Below, piece after piece: positions 30,001-40,515 of a stretch of DNA of 64,000 nt (the first letter of the stretch is position 1; each line of letters opens with the position of its first letter). The stretch covers positions 16,795,039 through 16,859,038 of the forward strand of contig NC_133476.1 in NCBI RefSeq assembly GCF_025370935.1, in the 5' to 3' direction. A program made the translations under genes and the position numbers. This stretch comes from Choristoneura fumiferana (taxonomy: Eukaryota > Arthropoda > Insecta > Lepidoptera > Tortricidae). Below the pieces are notes generated by a model, which ran no database searches, was not told where the DNA came from, and saw only the letters and a program-made list of their open reading frames with translations.

Positions 30001-33000
30001 CTGATGATAAATCAGCACGGGATCCCTATGCGAGCGCGCATGATTCATCGCACGGACGGCTCTACGTACGCCATACCGTACGATTCCAGAACGAACCAGG
30101 TACGTAATGCTTAAAAGTATCTACTCAGTACACTGTATCATACCGTGATCGTAATAGGAACTTGGTAGACACGGAGTTTAACGTTGGTTAAGAACCGTGC
30201 TAGTGGGCATACTTTCATACTTTTCAATAAAAAGTTTTTTTTTGCCTGAAACGCTGCTATTACAAATACAAACTCATGGTATGATGGTATGGTGGATGAT
30301 GGGCAGAAACCTTTAAACTTTAGTGATCCTCACTCGTGATAATTCAAGTGATAATTACTAGTGATAATTCAAGAAGCCGTGGTGGCCTAGTAGAAGCCGT
30401 GGTGGCCTAGTAGAAGCCGAGGTGGCCTAGTAGAAGCCGTGGTGGCCTAGTAGAAGCCGTGGTGGCCTAGTGGTTCGACTTATCGTCTCTCAAGCAGAGC
30501 ATCGTGGGTTCAAACCCCGGCTCGCACCTCTGAATTTTTCGAAATTCATGTGCGGAATTACATTTGAAATTTACCACGAGCTTTGCGGTGAAGGAAAACA
30601 TCGTGAGGAAACCTGCACAAACCTGCGAAGCAATTCAATGGTGCGTCATGAAGTTCCCAATCCGCACTGGGCCCGCGTGGGAACTATGGCCCAAGCCCTC
30701 TTGTCCTGGGAGGAGGCCTGTGCCCAGCAGTGGGATGTATATAGGCTGGGATGATGATGGATGATGATGATCCTCACTCATATCTACTACTACCACAACC
30801 GGACACAACTTATCACACTAACAAATAATACCTCAACGTGGGTAAGGTCGCGAGTTGACTCTATACTCTACTCGTGGCAACATGAAGCTTGTTTTATGTC
30901 TGTCTGCCTATGTTGCTGTTAACGACCGAATGGCCAAGCGGTTAAAGAACCTGACTACAAAGCTTGAGGTCCCGGGTTCGATTCCCGGCCGGGGCAGATA
31001 TTTGTATGAATAATAGGAATGTTTGTTCTCGGGTTTTGGATGTTTAATATGTATTTATCTACATAAGTATGTTTATCCGTTGCCTAGTATCCATAGTACA
31101 AGCTTTACTTAGTTTGGGACTAGGTCAATTGGTGTCAAGTGTCCCATGATATTTATTTATTTATGTCAGTAACCAATCTAAAATGACCCTACACTGCTTA
31201 TATTTTTCTTAGGAATCTACGACTTCGTGCGGAATACTCGGTGCGCGAGTTCGACTCACACTTGGCTGTTTATTTTAAATTTGATTGAAACTGCATTGCT
31301 TTCTGTAAAATGTTTCTGCAGACTGATTTAAGCACCCAGGATGTTAAATTTTCATTTTTTTTACAGTGTATTTACTCAGTTGGGAGAAATTATCTCAACG
31401 CACAACTATTGCGAGGTAAATAACTTATAGCCAAGTTTAAAAACAAAATAATATGCATTTATTTTTCACTGACATCTAGCTCCCTTATTCATTAAAAATT
31501 AAAAATGTATGTTTTGTCTGCAATTAACTAACTAATTTGGCTCAGGGACCCAAAGAGGGGTCTTGGCCTCCGAAACGAGAGCATGCCATCTGTCTGCAAT
31601 TGGCAAAGGCAAATGTCAAAGTGGCAGATAAAAACAAACGAATGTTAAGTATAGAAGCGTTATGAATAAGGGAGTAAATAAGTAAAACCTAGGTGTTACG
31701 GTCTGGTGCCTTAAGGGGTAAAACTGGGCCTTAAGGGTCTGCGAGCCTACTAAATGCAAAACACGTGTTATCTGGTACGTTGAGGCTGCCAAATAGAAAA
31801 TACAAAATTATTCAAAATTGGTAAAAAAATGTATAAAAACGTAAATTCACTTAAAAGCGGCACACTAGGTATGTGACTTTGAGATTTTTCTACTAATTTA
31901 TCACATTCAAACTCCAGAAATTTTGTTTCCCAATTTTTGTATTTATTTTAAGTTTTCATGTTAAGAATTATTTTATCTAATTATACTGAAACCAGAACAC
32001 ATTGAAAAATCTTGAAAAGAGCGGCTATGTCTGGGAATCGAACCTGGGTTCTCGTGAATCCGCGACGCGTGCTTGACCATAATATACTCTAATCTAATCT
32101 AACCCAAGCGCTATTTACAATTTTATTATATATATACAATTTTTAAAATTACTGTACGACATTGTCCATTTAATTTCACAGAATCTGAGAAATACGAGAA
32201 CGTCCAAAGATATTTTAATCACAAATTGGTAGAAGCCAATTTACGGAAGGGATCTTTAACATTTCAAAAGTGAGTATAAACATTTTCTGTCCATTTAGTC
32301 AGTCTCGTTGGGAATATAGACATAAATATAACTGATATTGACATAATTAAACTTTAATGCTCCTAATCTAATGCATTTGACGCATTTGATCTTCCGCTAT
32401 GTTTATTGCACGAATAGATTAACTTTATAGTAGAAGATACGTAGAAGGCCTACCTTCCAATTCAACGTTTACCATTACCGGTATAAAATAGTTTTTATCT
32501 TGTAAATAAATGGGTAGATGTTGGTCTTTGGTGGTTTCTTAAGACTATAACACGATCTGTTATTTCCTATTACTTTTATAGAACCTTTAATATAATAAAC
32601 TATAGTTAGTTATTTATACTATACAAACTATAAGAAAGAAATTTGTCATTAATTAACTTCAAGTTATCTCAATACTTCTATTATTTAGATATATTTAGTT
32701 CCGTGGCTCAGTTTCACCGCAGTCCCTATGATTTCAGGCCCGATAAAGAGACCGTCCATGTAACTGCTGACTTGATCCTGGGTGCGGATGGGGCGTTCTC
32801 TGCAGTACGCAGGTCCATGATGAAGCAGCCGCTCTTCGACTACAGCCAGAAGTACATTGAGCACGGGTACATGGAGCTTTGCATACCTGCTGATAATAAT
32901 GGAGGAGTAAGTATCTACACAAAAAAATAGCTGACTGGATTTGTGTTGGTATCCTAACTAGTTACTAACATTTTAAAAAGTTCCACAACGATCGCTTATG

Positions 33001-36000
33001 CGTTGCCGTATCCAACAGCAATCTTCACCAGATCGTCGGTCTATCTTGATGCGGGCCTTTCCACGCTAAGTCTTCCGGTTTGGCGTCCTCACTCCAGGGC
33101 CCTGTGTCTCAATTAGTGTTTCGTGTCATAAATTGTATGACAATATGAGACAAAACACTAATATTATTAGACTAATATGCTGCAAGAAACTGGGTCCAGA
33201 ACATTACTTCCCAAATGGCCGTCGGTTCTATGAGAAATGTGCTCTGACCACTGCCATTTCAGTCTGGCAACTCCACAGACCTATATCGATAGACCTATAT
33301 TTAGTTCCCCTGCGGATCTCCGCATTTCTGATCCGGTTATGCAGGGAAACTTCGAATCTAACATAGCTCGCTCTTTGAGTGACTTTGAGCTTTCGCATGA
33401 GACCTATTCCGCCTCGTAACCTTTTTCCAGGCCCCGCGAACTTAGATGTACTGCGATAAAATTAATCATAGTTTTATGTTGTTAAGCTCTCATAGCTTAA
33501 CAACATAATAATTCGTTTTCAAATGAATCCCTCATGGATTCATTTGAAAACGAATTATATTTTTTACGATTTCAAATGATTTTGTTCCATATGGTGTACA
33601 TAGTAGGGTCGAATATTTGTGTACATTTATGTTGTTGCTATATGCACTATGCCTGGAAAAAGGTTTAGGCAATGGGCGATATTTCAAAAAACAGTTTTGG
33701 GTTATGGTGTGGTGGGGTTTGGGGTTTTGGGATAGTATAAATTATATTAGCTGATCTGATGCAGAATTACTTAATTAGGTACCTACACAATGGTATAAAT
33801 GAATAAATTAATTAGTCAAAAGTGATTTTTTGAGATACCACCATTTTCCATTTGATAGTATTGTAAGTGACCAAAACTGGGTACCTACTACCTACTACAA
33901 TGCTTGTTACTTTTTGTATGAGAGAGTTGACAATTTGTACTTAGAGTGCGGTCTGTATTTTTGTGTTTTTAATCCTTTTCTAGGCATAGTGCATATAGCG
34001 ACCACATAAATGTATACAAATATTCGACCTTGCTAAACTTTCAATATGGTACAAATGCAATTGAAGTCGTTAAAAATATTAGTCTACTACACGGCCAAAG
34101 TTACAAAAATATGTATACACGACTTTATGCACTTAACGTTAAGGCCGTGTATACATATTTTTGCAACTTTGCCCGTGTCGATATCTTTGCCCTTGACTGT
34201 AGACTGTAGCTATTCGATGGACAGCAACTGCGTCACCACTTTGCTCCCTAAGCCACTATTGTTTGTTTTTCGGTCCCTCAATTGCAAAATGTCTTCCAGC
34301 TCTGGGAATATTATATTTACGCTACGTACTATGCATTAGGTAGGTACTTCTTAAATCTTTATAACTCGGATTAAATACCTAATAAAACCCGATAAACACA
34401 TAATCGTAAATGTTCTTATCTTTAGGCTCAGCCTCATCTCGGATATCTTCATTGAGTGTTGTTTGATTGGATAATAAATCTACAGTGACATAATGTTACC
34501 TGCCAAACAGGGCCGCTTGTTATAGTCTTAAAAATTGTATTTACAGCGTCTTTGGGTATAATATAACTAATATTATTTGGAATTATCAACATCAGATTAC
34601 TCTCAACATGTTTGATAATTTGACTCCAGGAAATGATGAACTTATAACCATTGTCATAAGTCAATCCACATTATTCATGGTATAACATTGCTTAAATTTA
34701 TAACTCCGCATTGGGCCCGCGTGGCAACTACGGCCCAAGCCCTCTCATCCTAAGAGGAGGCCTGTGCCCAGCCGTGGGACGTATATAGGCTGGGATGATG
34801 ATAAATTTATAACCTTAACTCAACCAATAAAACAGTTATTTACCCAACTCTGAATACAGTTCCAGATGCCGCCGAACTACCTTCACATCTGGCCTCGGGG
34901 CAACTTCATGATGATCGCGCTGCCCAATCAGGACTGCTCATGGACCGTGACTCTATTCATGCCGTTCTACCACTTCAAGAACTTGGACAACGAGGAAAAG
35001 CTACTGGCATTCTTTCAAGAATATTTCCCTGATTCAATCCCGTTGTTAGGAAAAGAAAATTTGGTTGCCGATTTCTTTGCAGGATCGCCGTCTGCTTTAG
35101 TTGCTGTAAAGGTAAGAAAATAAATAGTGTTGAAGTCTGCAAAATTAAAAATATTGTAGCATTATCTTACATACATAAACGCTTAGGTACAGTCAAGGAA
35201 TTTAATTCATGGGCCACCATGGAACCTTTTCAAAGGAAAAGTCATTACGACTATACTTGTTAATGCGATGATCTGTCACTATGACGTTTACTGTGAAATG
35301 GTTCCACGGTGGCCAATGAATTAAACTCCTTGACCGTACTTTTTAACTTTAGTTAGTTTTTTTTAACATGGCTCTCTCCATAAGGGGGAAATTTTGCCAG
35401 CGTAGTACTGAATTTTCAAGTAATTCGAAAAAATCTCGAAAATGAAATATGAGAAGTGTTGCGAGATAAATGATCGCGTGGGTGGAGCTTATGTTAGTTA
35501 ACTTAACGTTCTTCTTTATCTATAGGGTGTTACCGGCAGCCAGGCTTTTTTAAAGGGATGTTAAAGTAACGTATTTTTGCAACTTCACCATAACATTAAT
35601 TAAATTAATAAACTAAAATTCAGAATGTTAACTTTTTAACGAAATTATAATTGCCAGCAATGTACAGCAAAGTAAATTGACAAGTAAGTGTAAATGACAC
35701 GGCTGTCGGCTGCCGACAGATACTTTGATTATTACTTGTCAATTTACTTTGGTGTACATTGCCGGCAATTATAATTTTGTTAGAAAGTTAACAAAGTCTG
35801 AATTTTAGTTTATTAATTAAATTAATGTCACGGTTAAGTTACAATAATATGTTACTTCCTCCCTTTAAAAAAGCCTGGCTGCCGGTGACACACTGTATAA
35901 CTGGTATTTGATCTGACCGAACTTGGGTGTAGGCGCTTTATTATATATTATATATGTTTTATTACATTTATATTATTAATGCTAATCCCAAAATATAAAC

Positions 36001-38016
36001 TGAAAAGAATAAGATATGCATGGTGAAGCGTAAAAACTAAAGAACTTATTTCAAAATTATGCATTAGCTGCGCTTACTTAATTTCCATCTTTATCGCACA
36101 ATAAGACATTAACTGGGTTGTATCTAACTTTATATAAATAAGTGAAGTTAGAGTTTCATTGTATTGTTAAAATAGTGTCAGCAAAGTTGCAATTTGGTCT
36201 AAGGTTGAACTTCGTCTCTGTCTTCTTGTTCTCTGTTAAGACGCTGGAAATTGACAGTAAAAAGGCGGCCTTAATTTCTTCAGGGCTCAGACATATAATC
36301 AACCTGATTTACTTCCCTGATATAAAACTGACAAGTGTACTTTTCACCGTACATATTGTTTCCAGTGTCGTCCCTACCACGTAGAAGATAAAGCATTAAT
36401 AATAGGGGATGCCGCACATGCCGTCGTCCCATTCTACGGGCAAGGCATGAACGCAGGCTTCGAAGACTGCACGCTGCTGGACAGACTGTTCCAGAAGCAT
36501 AACGACAGCCTGGCGGAAATATTGGAGGAGTTCTCGGAGACCAGATGGGAGGACACGCACGCGATCAGCGATTTGGCCATGTATAATTATATCGAGGTAA
36601 GTGAACTAGGCTCTTTGGGCCTGGAATAGTTTTTGTCGCTGATATAAAGCATAGGAGTATATCCCTTATTAACCAGTAGGCGAGTGTAGTGTGATAACGA
36701 TGAATGATTACCGCCAGATGTGGGCAGCGACTCCACTATTATGTTGTTCATATTTCAATCATTTATTCTTTGCTTTGCTTCATTTTTTGTAATACGGAGT
36801 GAGTGAGAATGGAATTCACTTCCTCTGTCTAATTTTCCCGATGTCCTATACAATTTAGGGTTATTTCACCAACTTTGGTAATGTGAACTACTAAGGAATG
36901 GAGTTCACTTCGGTCGTTTGTTTTTCCGGATAAATACTATTAGAACTATTCAAGATCCGAGTGAATAGGCTGTTATTAGTCCCGAGCGCTACATCGCTGA
37001 TTTTCAGTCAGACCCTGATAGTATGTTTATCTAGGTCTGTCTGTATCCACACCATATCAACAGAACTGAATGCAATAAAAACTCTAACTTCATTCATGCT
37101 TTTATTTTTTAAACATTTTTCAGATGCGTGACCTTGTGACTCGTCCGTCGTACCGCCTCCGCAAAGCGGTTGACGATTTCATCTTCTGGCTGCTACCGGA
37201 CTTCTGGGTGCCTCTCTACAACTCTGTCACCTTCACCACGATGCCTTACAGCCAGTGCGTCAAGAACCGCAAGTGGCAGGATAGGGTAGGTCTGAAGCTT
37301 CCACGAAGCTTATACGTCAATCATTGGATAAGGCACGGTATTTGGAACTTACTGTCTACTTCTCAATAAGATTGGTTTTTTGGAATCTTTTTGTATTTTT
37401 TATTTCAACTCCAAATTTTTGTTACTTTTACGGTCATCCCGTAAAACCCATATCGAAAATACAAACTGAAATATAGATGCACAGAAAAACAAGAAAAATA
37501 AGAACAGCGCTGGGAATTGAACCCAGGTCCTCGGCATTCCGTGCCGCGTGCTATACCGCTACACCACCGCTGGCGCTGGTCTTATTTTTATGGTTTTCTG
37601 TGCATCTATATTTCAGTTTGTATTTTCTTATACTTCTCTCCTTTGTCAACTTGACGACCGGTTAGCCAAGTTGTTAGTGACCCTGACTACGAAGCTAGCG
37701 GTAGCGGGTTCGATCCCCGAGACGGGCAAATATTTGTATAATGAATACGAATGTTTGTATTTGAGTCTTGGATGTTTGTATATATTATATTTAAGTATAT
37801 ATTTATCTATATGTGTATGTCTATCCGTTGTCTAGCACCCATAGTACAAGCTTTGCTTAGTTTGTGGCTAGGTATATTGGTGTAATTTATCCCAAGATAT
37901 TATATTATTATTATTATTATTATACACATAATATCTATTTCTTCCAGATGCTTCTGTATTTCTTCATGTTCGTGGCATCTTCTGCGGTCTCCGGATTCAT
38001 CTACACGTGGCGATAA
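26964..38016 (+). CDS. KMO: Kynurenine 3-monooxygenase (cinnabar orthologue), 10 exons
   Basis: FAD- and NADPH-dependent hydroxylase of the outer mitochondrial membrane that converts L-kynurenine to 3-hydroxykynurenine, the precursor of ommochrome eye, egg and skin pigments in insects. Exons: 26964-27029, 27225-27294, 29906-30099, 31367-31415, 32182-32269, 32699-32906, 34860-35111, 36366-36596, 37124-37285, 37948-38016. Phases join to 1389 bases (462 residues), in the family's usual range. Visible motifs: GGGLVG (residues 19-24, FAD dinucleotide fold), RSINLALSLRG, GADGA (~184-188), FDYSQKYIEHGYMEL, PNYLHIWPRG, GDAAHAVVPFYGQGMNAGFE (323 on, ribityl-binding GD motif) and AISDLAMYNYIEMR. Two hydrophobic segments at the C-terminus form the membrane anchor. 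No frameshift or stop. The only real doubt is the exon 6 acceptor. Confidence 0.97.
27225..27294 (+). CDS. KMO: KMO exon 2
   Basis: Acceptor TTCGTTTTTGTAG, donor GAAG|GTAAGC, phase 0 to 1. Encodes VGSLEALYLAKRGHQVHLYE, completing the Rossmann beta-alpha-beta with the acidic residue that binds the FAD ribose. Confidence 0.95.
27640..27840 (+). repeat. Interspersed repeat in KMO intron 2
   Basis: TGCCCGCGATTCCGTCCGCG, TCCCGCGGGAACAATGCAAT and CCGAATTTCATCTAAATCGG: same family as 10.9, 19.5 and 56.5 kb. Confidence 0.65.
27970..28075 (-). mobile_element. RTE LINE 3' end scrap
   Basis: (CATCAT)n followed by CTCCCCCTTAGAATGCCACA and GTGAACGACAACTCGCCACT, matching the 3' end of the RTE at 22.33 kb (middle deleted). 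Confidence 0.7.
28196..28548 (-). repeat. Interspersed repeat, full-length-looking copy
   Basis: Starts CTACTAATATTATAAATGCT and ends GTGCGAAGCCGCGGGTAAAC then GCTAGTA, reverse to 41645-42005. Internal ACGGATTTGGATGAAATTTG and CAGCTGCTGGATCTAATGG also match. Confidence 0.7.
28618..28862 (-). mobile_element. SINE-D tail (tRNA/RTE-like retroposon), - orientation
   Basis: (CATCAT)n, CCCAGCCTATTTACGTCGAC, GGTTGGGCCGTAGTTCCCGC and TTTCCTCACGATGTTTTCCT. Reverse complement of the 3' part of 30371-30770. Confidence 0.75.
29252..29368 (-). mobile_element. SINE-A copy, - orientation
   Basis: CAAACTGAAACATGGACGCA, CAGCGCTGGGAATCGAATCC and AGGTCCTTAGCATTCCGTG are the reverse of the tail and B-box region of the copy at 11.3 kb. 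Confidence 0.72.
29565..29692. mobile_element. MITE family E, truncated copy
   Basis: ATGGAACCTTTTCAAAGGAA and AAATGGTTCCATGATGGCTC with AAGTCCTTGACCATA. The complete copy lies at 35188-35341. Confidence 0.65.
29906..30099 (+). CDS. KMO: KMO exon 3
   Basis: Acceptor CATATTATTACAG, donor CAG|GTACGT. Encodes RSINLALSLRGRTALKDVGL and RMIHRTDGSTYAIPYDSRTN; RSINLALS is a family signature near the substrate pocket. Confidence 0.96.
30371..30770 (+). mobile_element. SINE-D with 5 tandem A-box units
   Basis: Five 20-bp units (GAAGCCGTGGTGGCCTAGTA) at 30371-30470 run into a tRNA-like body with B-box GGGTTCAAACCCC. The tail has TTTACCACGAGCTTTGCGGT and GTGGGAACTATGGCCCAAGC and ends GGCTGGGATGATGATGG. 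Confidence 0.82.
30923..31165 (+). mobile_element. tRNA-derived SINE-B
   Basis: tRNA-like head with A-box-like TGGCCAAGCGGTTAAAG and B-box GGGTTCGATTCCC, then ATTTGTATGAATAATAGGAA, CATAGTACAAGCTTTACTTA and a (TTTA)n tail. Other copies: 37655-37913 and 40516-40780 (reversed). Confidence 0.85.
31367..31415 (+). CDS. KMO: KMO exon 4
   Basis: Acceptor TTTTTTTTACAG, donor CGAG|GTAAAT, 49 bases, phase 0 to 1. Encodes CIYSVGRNYLNAQLLR, matching the family's SV(S/G)R-x-x-LN segment. Too short to be seen as an ORF by length. Confidence 0.93.
31440..32160. other. KMO intron 4, no clear feature
   Basis: Contains a short SINE-like scrap around 32020-32080 (TCTGGGAATCGAACCTGGGT) and no coding frame. Confidence 0.45.
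32182..32269 (+). CDS. KMO: KMO exon 5
   Basis: Acceptor TTTAATTTCACAG, donor CAAAA|GTGAGT, phase 1 to 2. Encodes ESEKYENVQRYFNHKLVEAN and LRKGSLTFQ; YFNHKL matches the family's HFNHRL. Confidence 0.93.
32699..32906 (+). CDS. KMO: KMO exon 6 (alternative acceptor at 32723)
   Basis: Encodes TADLILGADGAFSAVRR and FDYSQKYIEHGYMELCIPAD. Donor GGA|GTAAGT. Two acceptors fit the phase-2 junction: TATTTAG before 32699 (adds SVAQFHRS) and TTTCACCGCAG before 32723. The shorter form brings the spacing between exon 5 and the DG motif closer to remembered animal KMO proteins. Confidence 0.9.
33000..33425 (-). pseudogene. Decayed RTE C-terminal fragment in KMO intron 6
   Basis: CTCACTCCAGGGCC near 33090 and then GACCACTGCCATTTCAGTCT, ATCCGGTTATGCAGGGAAAC and GAGTGACTTTGAGC match, with changes, the minus-strand RTE at 22.5-22.7 kb. 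Interrupted around 33110-33200 by a small inverted pair (AATTAGTGTTTCGTGTCATA and TGAGACAAAACACTAATATT). Confidence 0.6.
33474..33558. repeat. Two adjacent perfect hairpins, same CTCAT loop
   Basis: Hairpin 1: 15-bp arms 33474-33488 and 33494-33508 (TTATGTTGTTAAGCT). Hairpin 2: 23-bp arms 33508-33530 and 33536-33558 (AATTCGTTTTCAAATGAATC inside). Both loops are CTCAT. They lie in KMO intron 6. Confidence 0.85.
33577..34066. mobile_element. TIR MITE, ~490 bp
   Basis: TGTTCCATATGGTGTACATA, GGTCGAATATTTGTGTACAT and TATATGCACTATGCCTGG face CTAGGCATAGTGCATATAGC, ACAAATATTCGACC and TTTCAATATGGTACAAAT. Confidence 0.75.
34085..34195. mobile_element. Palindromic MITE, ~110 bp
   Basis: ACACGGCCAAAGTTACAAAA with ATATGTATACACG faces CGTGTATACATATTTTTGCA and ACTTTGCCCGTGT. 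Confidence 0.7.
34706..34800 (+). mobile_element. SINE-D tail fragment
   Basis: CGCATTGGGCCCGCGTGGCA, ACTACGGCCCAAGCCCTCTC and CGTATATAGGCTGGGATGAT, as in 30371-30770. It ends about 60 bases before KMO exon 7. Confidence 0.75.
34860..35111 (+). CDS. KMO: KMO exon 7
   Basis: Acceptor CTCTGAATACAG, donor AAAG|GTAAGA, phase 0. Encodes MPPNYLHIWPRGNFMMIALP and WTVTLFMPFYHFKNL, strongly conserved. An acceptor at 34864-34865 would drop two residues. Confidence 0.96.
35188..35341. mobile_element. MITE family E, complete copy
   Basis: TACAGTCAAGGAATTTAATT and GGGCCACCATGGAACC face GGTTCCACGGTGGCC and AATTAAACTCCTTGACCGTA. Confidence 0.72.
35360..35505 (+). repeat. Interspersed repeat, copy 1
   Basis: ATGGCTCTCTCCATAAGGGG, AATTTTGCCAGCG and GAAATATGAGAAGTG resemble 52840-52980 (ATGGCTCTGTCCATCGGAGG, AATTTTGCCAGTG, GAAATATGAGAGG). 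Confidence 0.5.
35522..35898. mobile_element. Long-TIR MITE, ~375 bp
   Basis: GTTACCGGCAGCCAGGCTTT at left faces AAAGCCTGGCTGCCGGTGAC at right. Most of the sequence is arm, including AATTATAATTGCCAGCAATG against CATTGCCGGCAATTATAATT. Confidence 0.8.
36366..36596 (+). CDS. KMO: KMO exon 8
   Basis: Acceptor ATATTGTTTCCAG, donor GAG|GTAAGT, phase 0. Encodes the second FAD motif GDAAHAVVPFYGQGMNAGFE and ends DTHAISDLAMYNYIE. Confidence 0.97.
37124..37285 (+). CDS. KMO: KMO exon 9
   Basis: Acceptor AAACATTTTTCAG, donor AGG|GTAGGT, phase 0, 54 codons. Encodes MRDLVTRPSYRLRKAVDDFI and FWLLPDFWVPLYNSVTF, the first membrane-associated C-terminal segment. Confidence 0.95.
37370..37575 (-). mobile_element. 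SINE-A, long copy with 3' extension
   Basis: In reverse: tRNA-like head up to 37573 (B-box visible as GGGAATTGAACCC), the tail TTCTGTGCATCTATATTTC in reverse, then an extension to ATTGGTTTTTTGGAATCTTT. The same layout occurs at 55857-56062. Confidence 0.72.
37655..37913 (+). mobile_element. tRNA-derived SINE-B in KMO intron 9
   Basis: CGACCGGTTAGCCAAGTTGT, B-box GGGTTCGATCCCC, CATAGTACAAGCTTTGCTTA, ending in a (TTA)n run. Located just before the last KMO exon. Confidence 0.82.
37948..38016 (+). CDS. KMO: KMO exon 10, membrane anchor
   Basis: Acceptor TCTATTTCTTCCAG, stop TAA. Encodes MLLYFFMFVASSAVSGFIYT and WR, a hydrophobic tail-anchor helix suited to the outer mitochondrial membrane. The SINE 37655-37913 ends about 35 bases before this exon. 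Confidence 0.92.
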   Translation: MLLYFFMFVASSAVSGFIYTWR

Positions 38017-38059
38017 AAGTTTACTTACAATTCAGCAGTATTTTAAGCATTTAGTTTTG

Positions 38060-38065
38060 AATAAA
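38060..38065 (+). terminator. Probable KMO poly(A) signal
   Basis: AATAAA 44 bases after the KMO stop, in AT-rich DNA, with no competing hexamer before it. Confidence 0.7.
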
Positions 38066-40460
38066 TGAAAGAAATATATGCATCTATGTATAAAATATAC
38101 ACCATTATAAAAAGAAACCCTTAGTTTTTTTCAAGCTACACCTTTCTTTACACGTAAGATGTTAATTATGAGTTTTTAAGGTTCCGTACCTACCCGAAGA
38201 GTGATTAACAGAACCCTATTAATGTTGCTACACTGTCTGTCTGTCTGGGTTGCACCATGAACCGTAATCAATAGACAGCTGAAATACATGGAACAATGTG
38301 TGCTTACTTCTATTGCCGCTACAACAACAAATAATAAAAATAAAATCAAATCAAAAATTTAGGAGCAAAATACCTACTAATGTGGAGTATTGCAAGTCAA
38401 ACAGTTGGGACACATTTCTGGAAACTTGAACATTGTTAATTAAAGTCCGACATCTGATGCTTAAGCTGCCTTGTTTAAATATGCACTACCTGTGCACCGT
38501 GCTCTGTGCACTTAGTAAAACAGTCCATTAAAACAACGAGCAGCGGTTTCATTTCGTATACTTAAACAAAACACTACCGGGTAAAATAAGCTGAAGCAAA
38601 ACAGCAAAGTATAAACAAGTGCCAATTAAAAAACATTTGGTTTATAATTATGAAAAAGTGCGGAATATTTTTGACAAAACCAAATACCTACCTATTGATA
38701 ACCTAATTTCTTTTTTTTATTTCAATGTATTATTGTTAAGTAGGTATGTCTTATTTTTAGAGTTACAATTAAAAGTACCAAAATAAGTACATTATATCGC
38801 CCAATTTGCTTTACCTCCAGTAAGTTGAAAACAATAAGAGTTTGCAACCATTTGCATAACGCTAACAATTTGATACTTAAATTTTCAGGGAAGAAATTAT
38901 TAGATACAAAATCCGTTTAAATACGTAAAAACAATAAAATATGCCAGTTTTTAAGTTTCTAAAAACAGATCTGCTACTGGTTTGCATAAAAAGGTTTAGA
39001 CAAACATTTTTTTTGCCTGAGCGCCTGTTTATTTATAAAAGCAAAGTGCGCACGGGGTGCTATAAAGTTTAGCAGGGTTAAAAGGATCCATCCTTTGTTA
39101 AACATTCATTCTGCTTTCATGGTAAAACATTGCTTGTTATAATTATGTCGGAACTTTTTTAACATAACGTCTGAAATTCATAACAGAAGGTCTTTTCCCT
39201 AGGGGAAAATTTTGTCGCAAAGAAAGTCTTACGATAGATAACTTTACCTAAAAGTATTCGTCTTTCGACAAAAAGTAATTCATTAGAAGTTTGTAAAAAC
39301 AAGCCTGGAATAAATAATTATAAGCACATGGAATAGCAACACGGGGTATCACAGGTGCGTTGCTGGCCCTTTGAGATACTGCTGATCGGCTCTGAGAGAC
39401 TGAAAGGCTCGTTTTACATATACGAAATACATACACAAGTTGTTTTATTGTTGTCGTGTTGTATAATCCTAAATATTTATGCGGTGATGGTGAGATTATA
39501 GCATCCTGCTATAATTTTTCAAGTCACTATAAAATGAATGAAATACTAATTAGTTTTGTTGAATAATTGCATTTACGGTCGACTGCTGCCTGACACTCTT
39601 CGTGTTTAAAATAATTTAAAATTGCACCGCAGCTTCGTTCCGTTTCGTGTTTAATTAGCCTTTAAACTGGATATAAAATTACAATGTTACCCCAAAAATT
39701 CTTGTACAAAATGTCATAACAAACATAACAAAACATTTTGATTATACTTTTAGTTCAGGTTATTTAAATGTAAAATGCACCTACTAGCTACGCTTGCGAA
39801 TTGTTCGCTCAGGTACAACACTATTTCATGTAGTTCTTTTTTTTTCACCTTTTTTGAAATTTACCGTCAAAAAACCCACGAAAGTTGAAATTAAAATCAT
39901 TTATTCAGTAGGTAAATAGGCCGCAATGGGCACTTTTACACGTCATTTTTTTAAACTACCAGCGCTTTCAGAAAGACCATCATTGCCAAGAAGAATGCGC
40001 CGCAAAACTTGCTTTAAGCAATGTGACTTTGGTGTCACATTTGTATCTTTGTAGGTATCCTTTGTAGCTAGATTTTTTAAACTTATTGCTGAATACGCAA
40101 CGAAGTAAAACTAAGAAGGGTTAAAAGTGCCGTGAGTCGCTTCAGAAAAAGCACGGCTGTGCTCGGGTGGGCAGGGGCACTACCGTGCCCCCTGATAGGT
40201 ATATAAATACACTTGTGAATATCGCAGGAATTGGATAGAGGAAATAATAGAGTGGAGTTTATATCAGCCTAAAATATCTCGAATTAATTTAGTAACGCCT
40301 AAGATCTTTTTTTTTTGTGTTTATTCATAACAGTTGTCCTAGCATTGACAGTAGCAGGTTCACTTATCCCAGCCTAAAAAGCTGTTTTCGTTTACGCTGT
40401 CCATTTTTTGAGGTTATATAAGTGAAATGATTTGCAGTCAGCTATATGCCACAGATAATC
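38066..40460. other. Intergenic downstream of KMO, no gene seen
   Basis: AT-rich. 38170-38260 is a GGTTCCGTACC...CTGTCTGTCTG repeat scrap, and 39885-39975 a LINE tail shared with 1512-1605. 40130-40200 (GGCAGGGGCACTACCGTGCC) resembles 42410-42470. Confidence 0.5.
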
Positions 40461-40515
40461 ATTAATCCCACCAAAAACATTTTCATGTAAAATGTTGCCA
40501 AGTCGAGACCATAAT

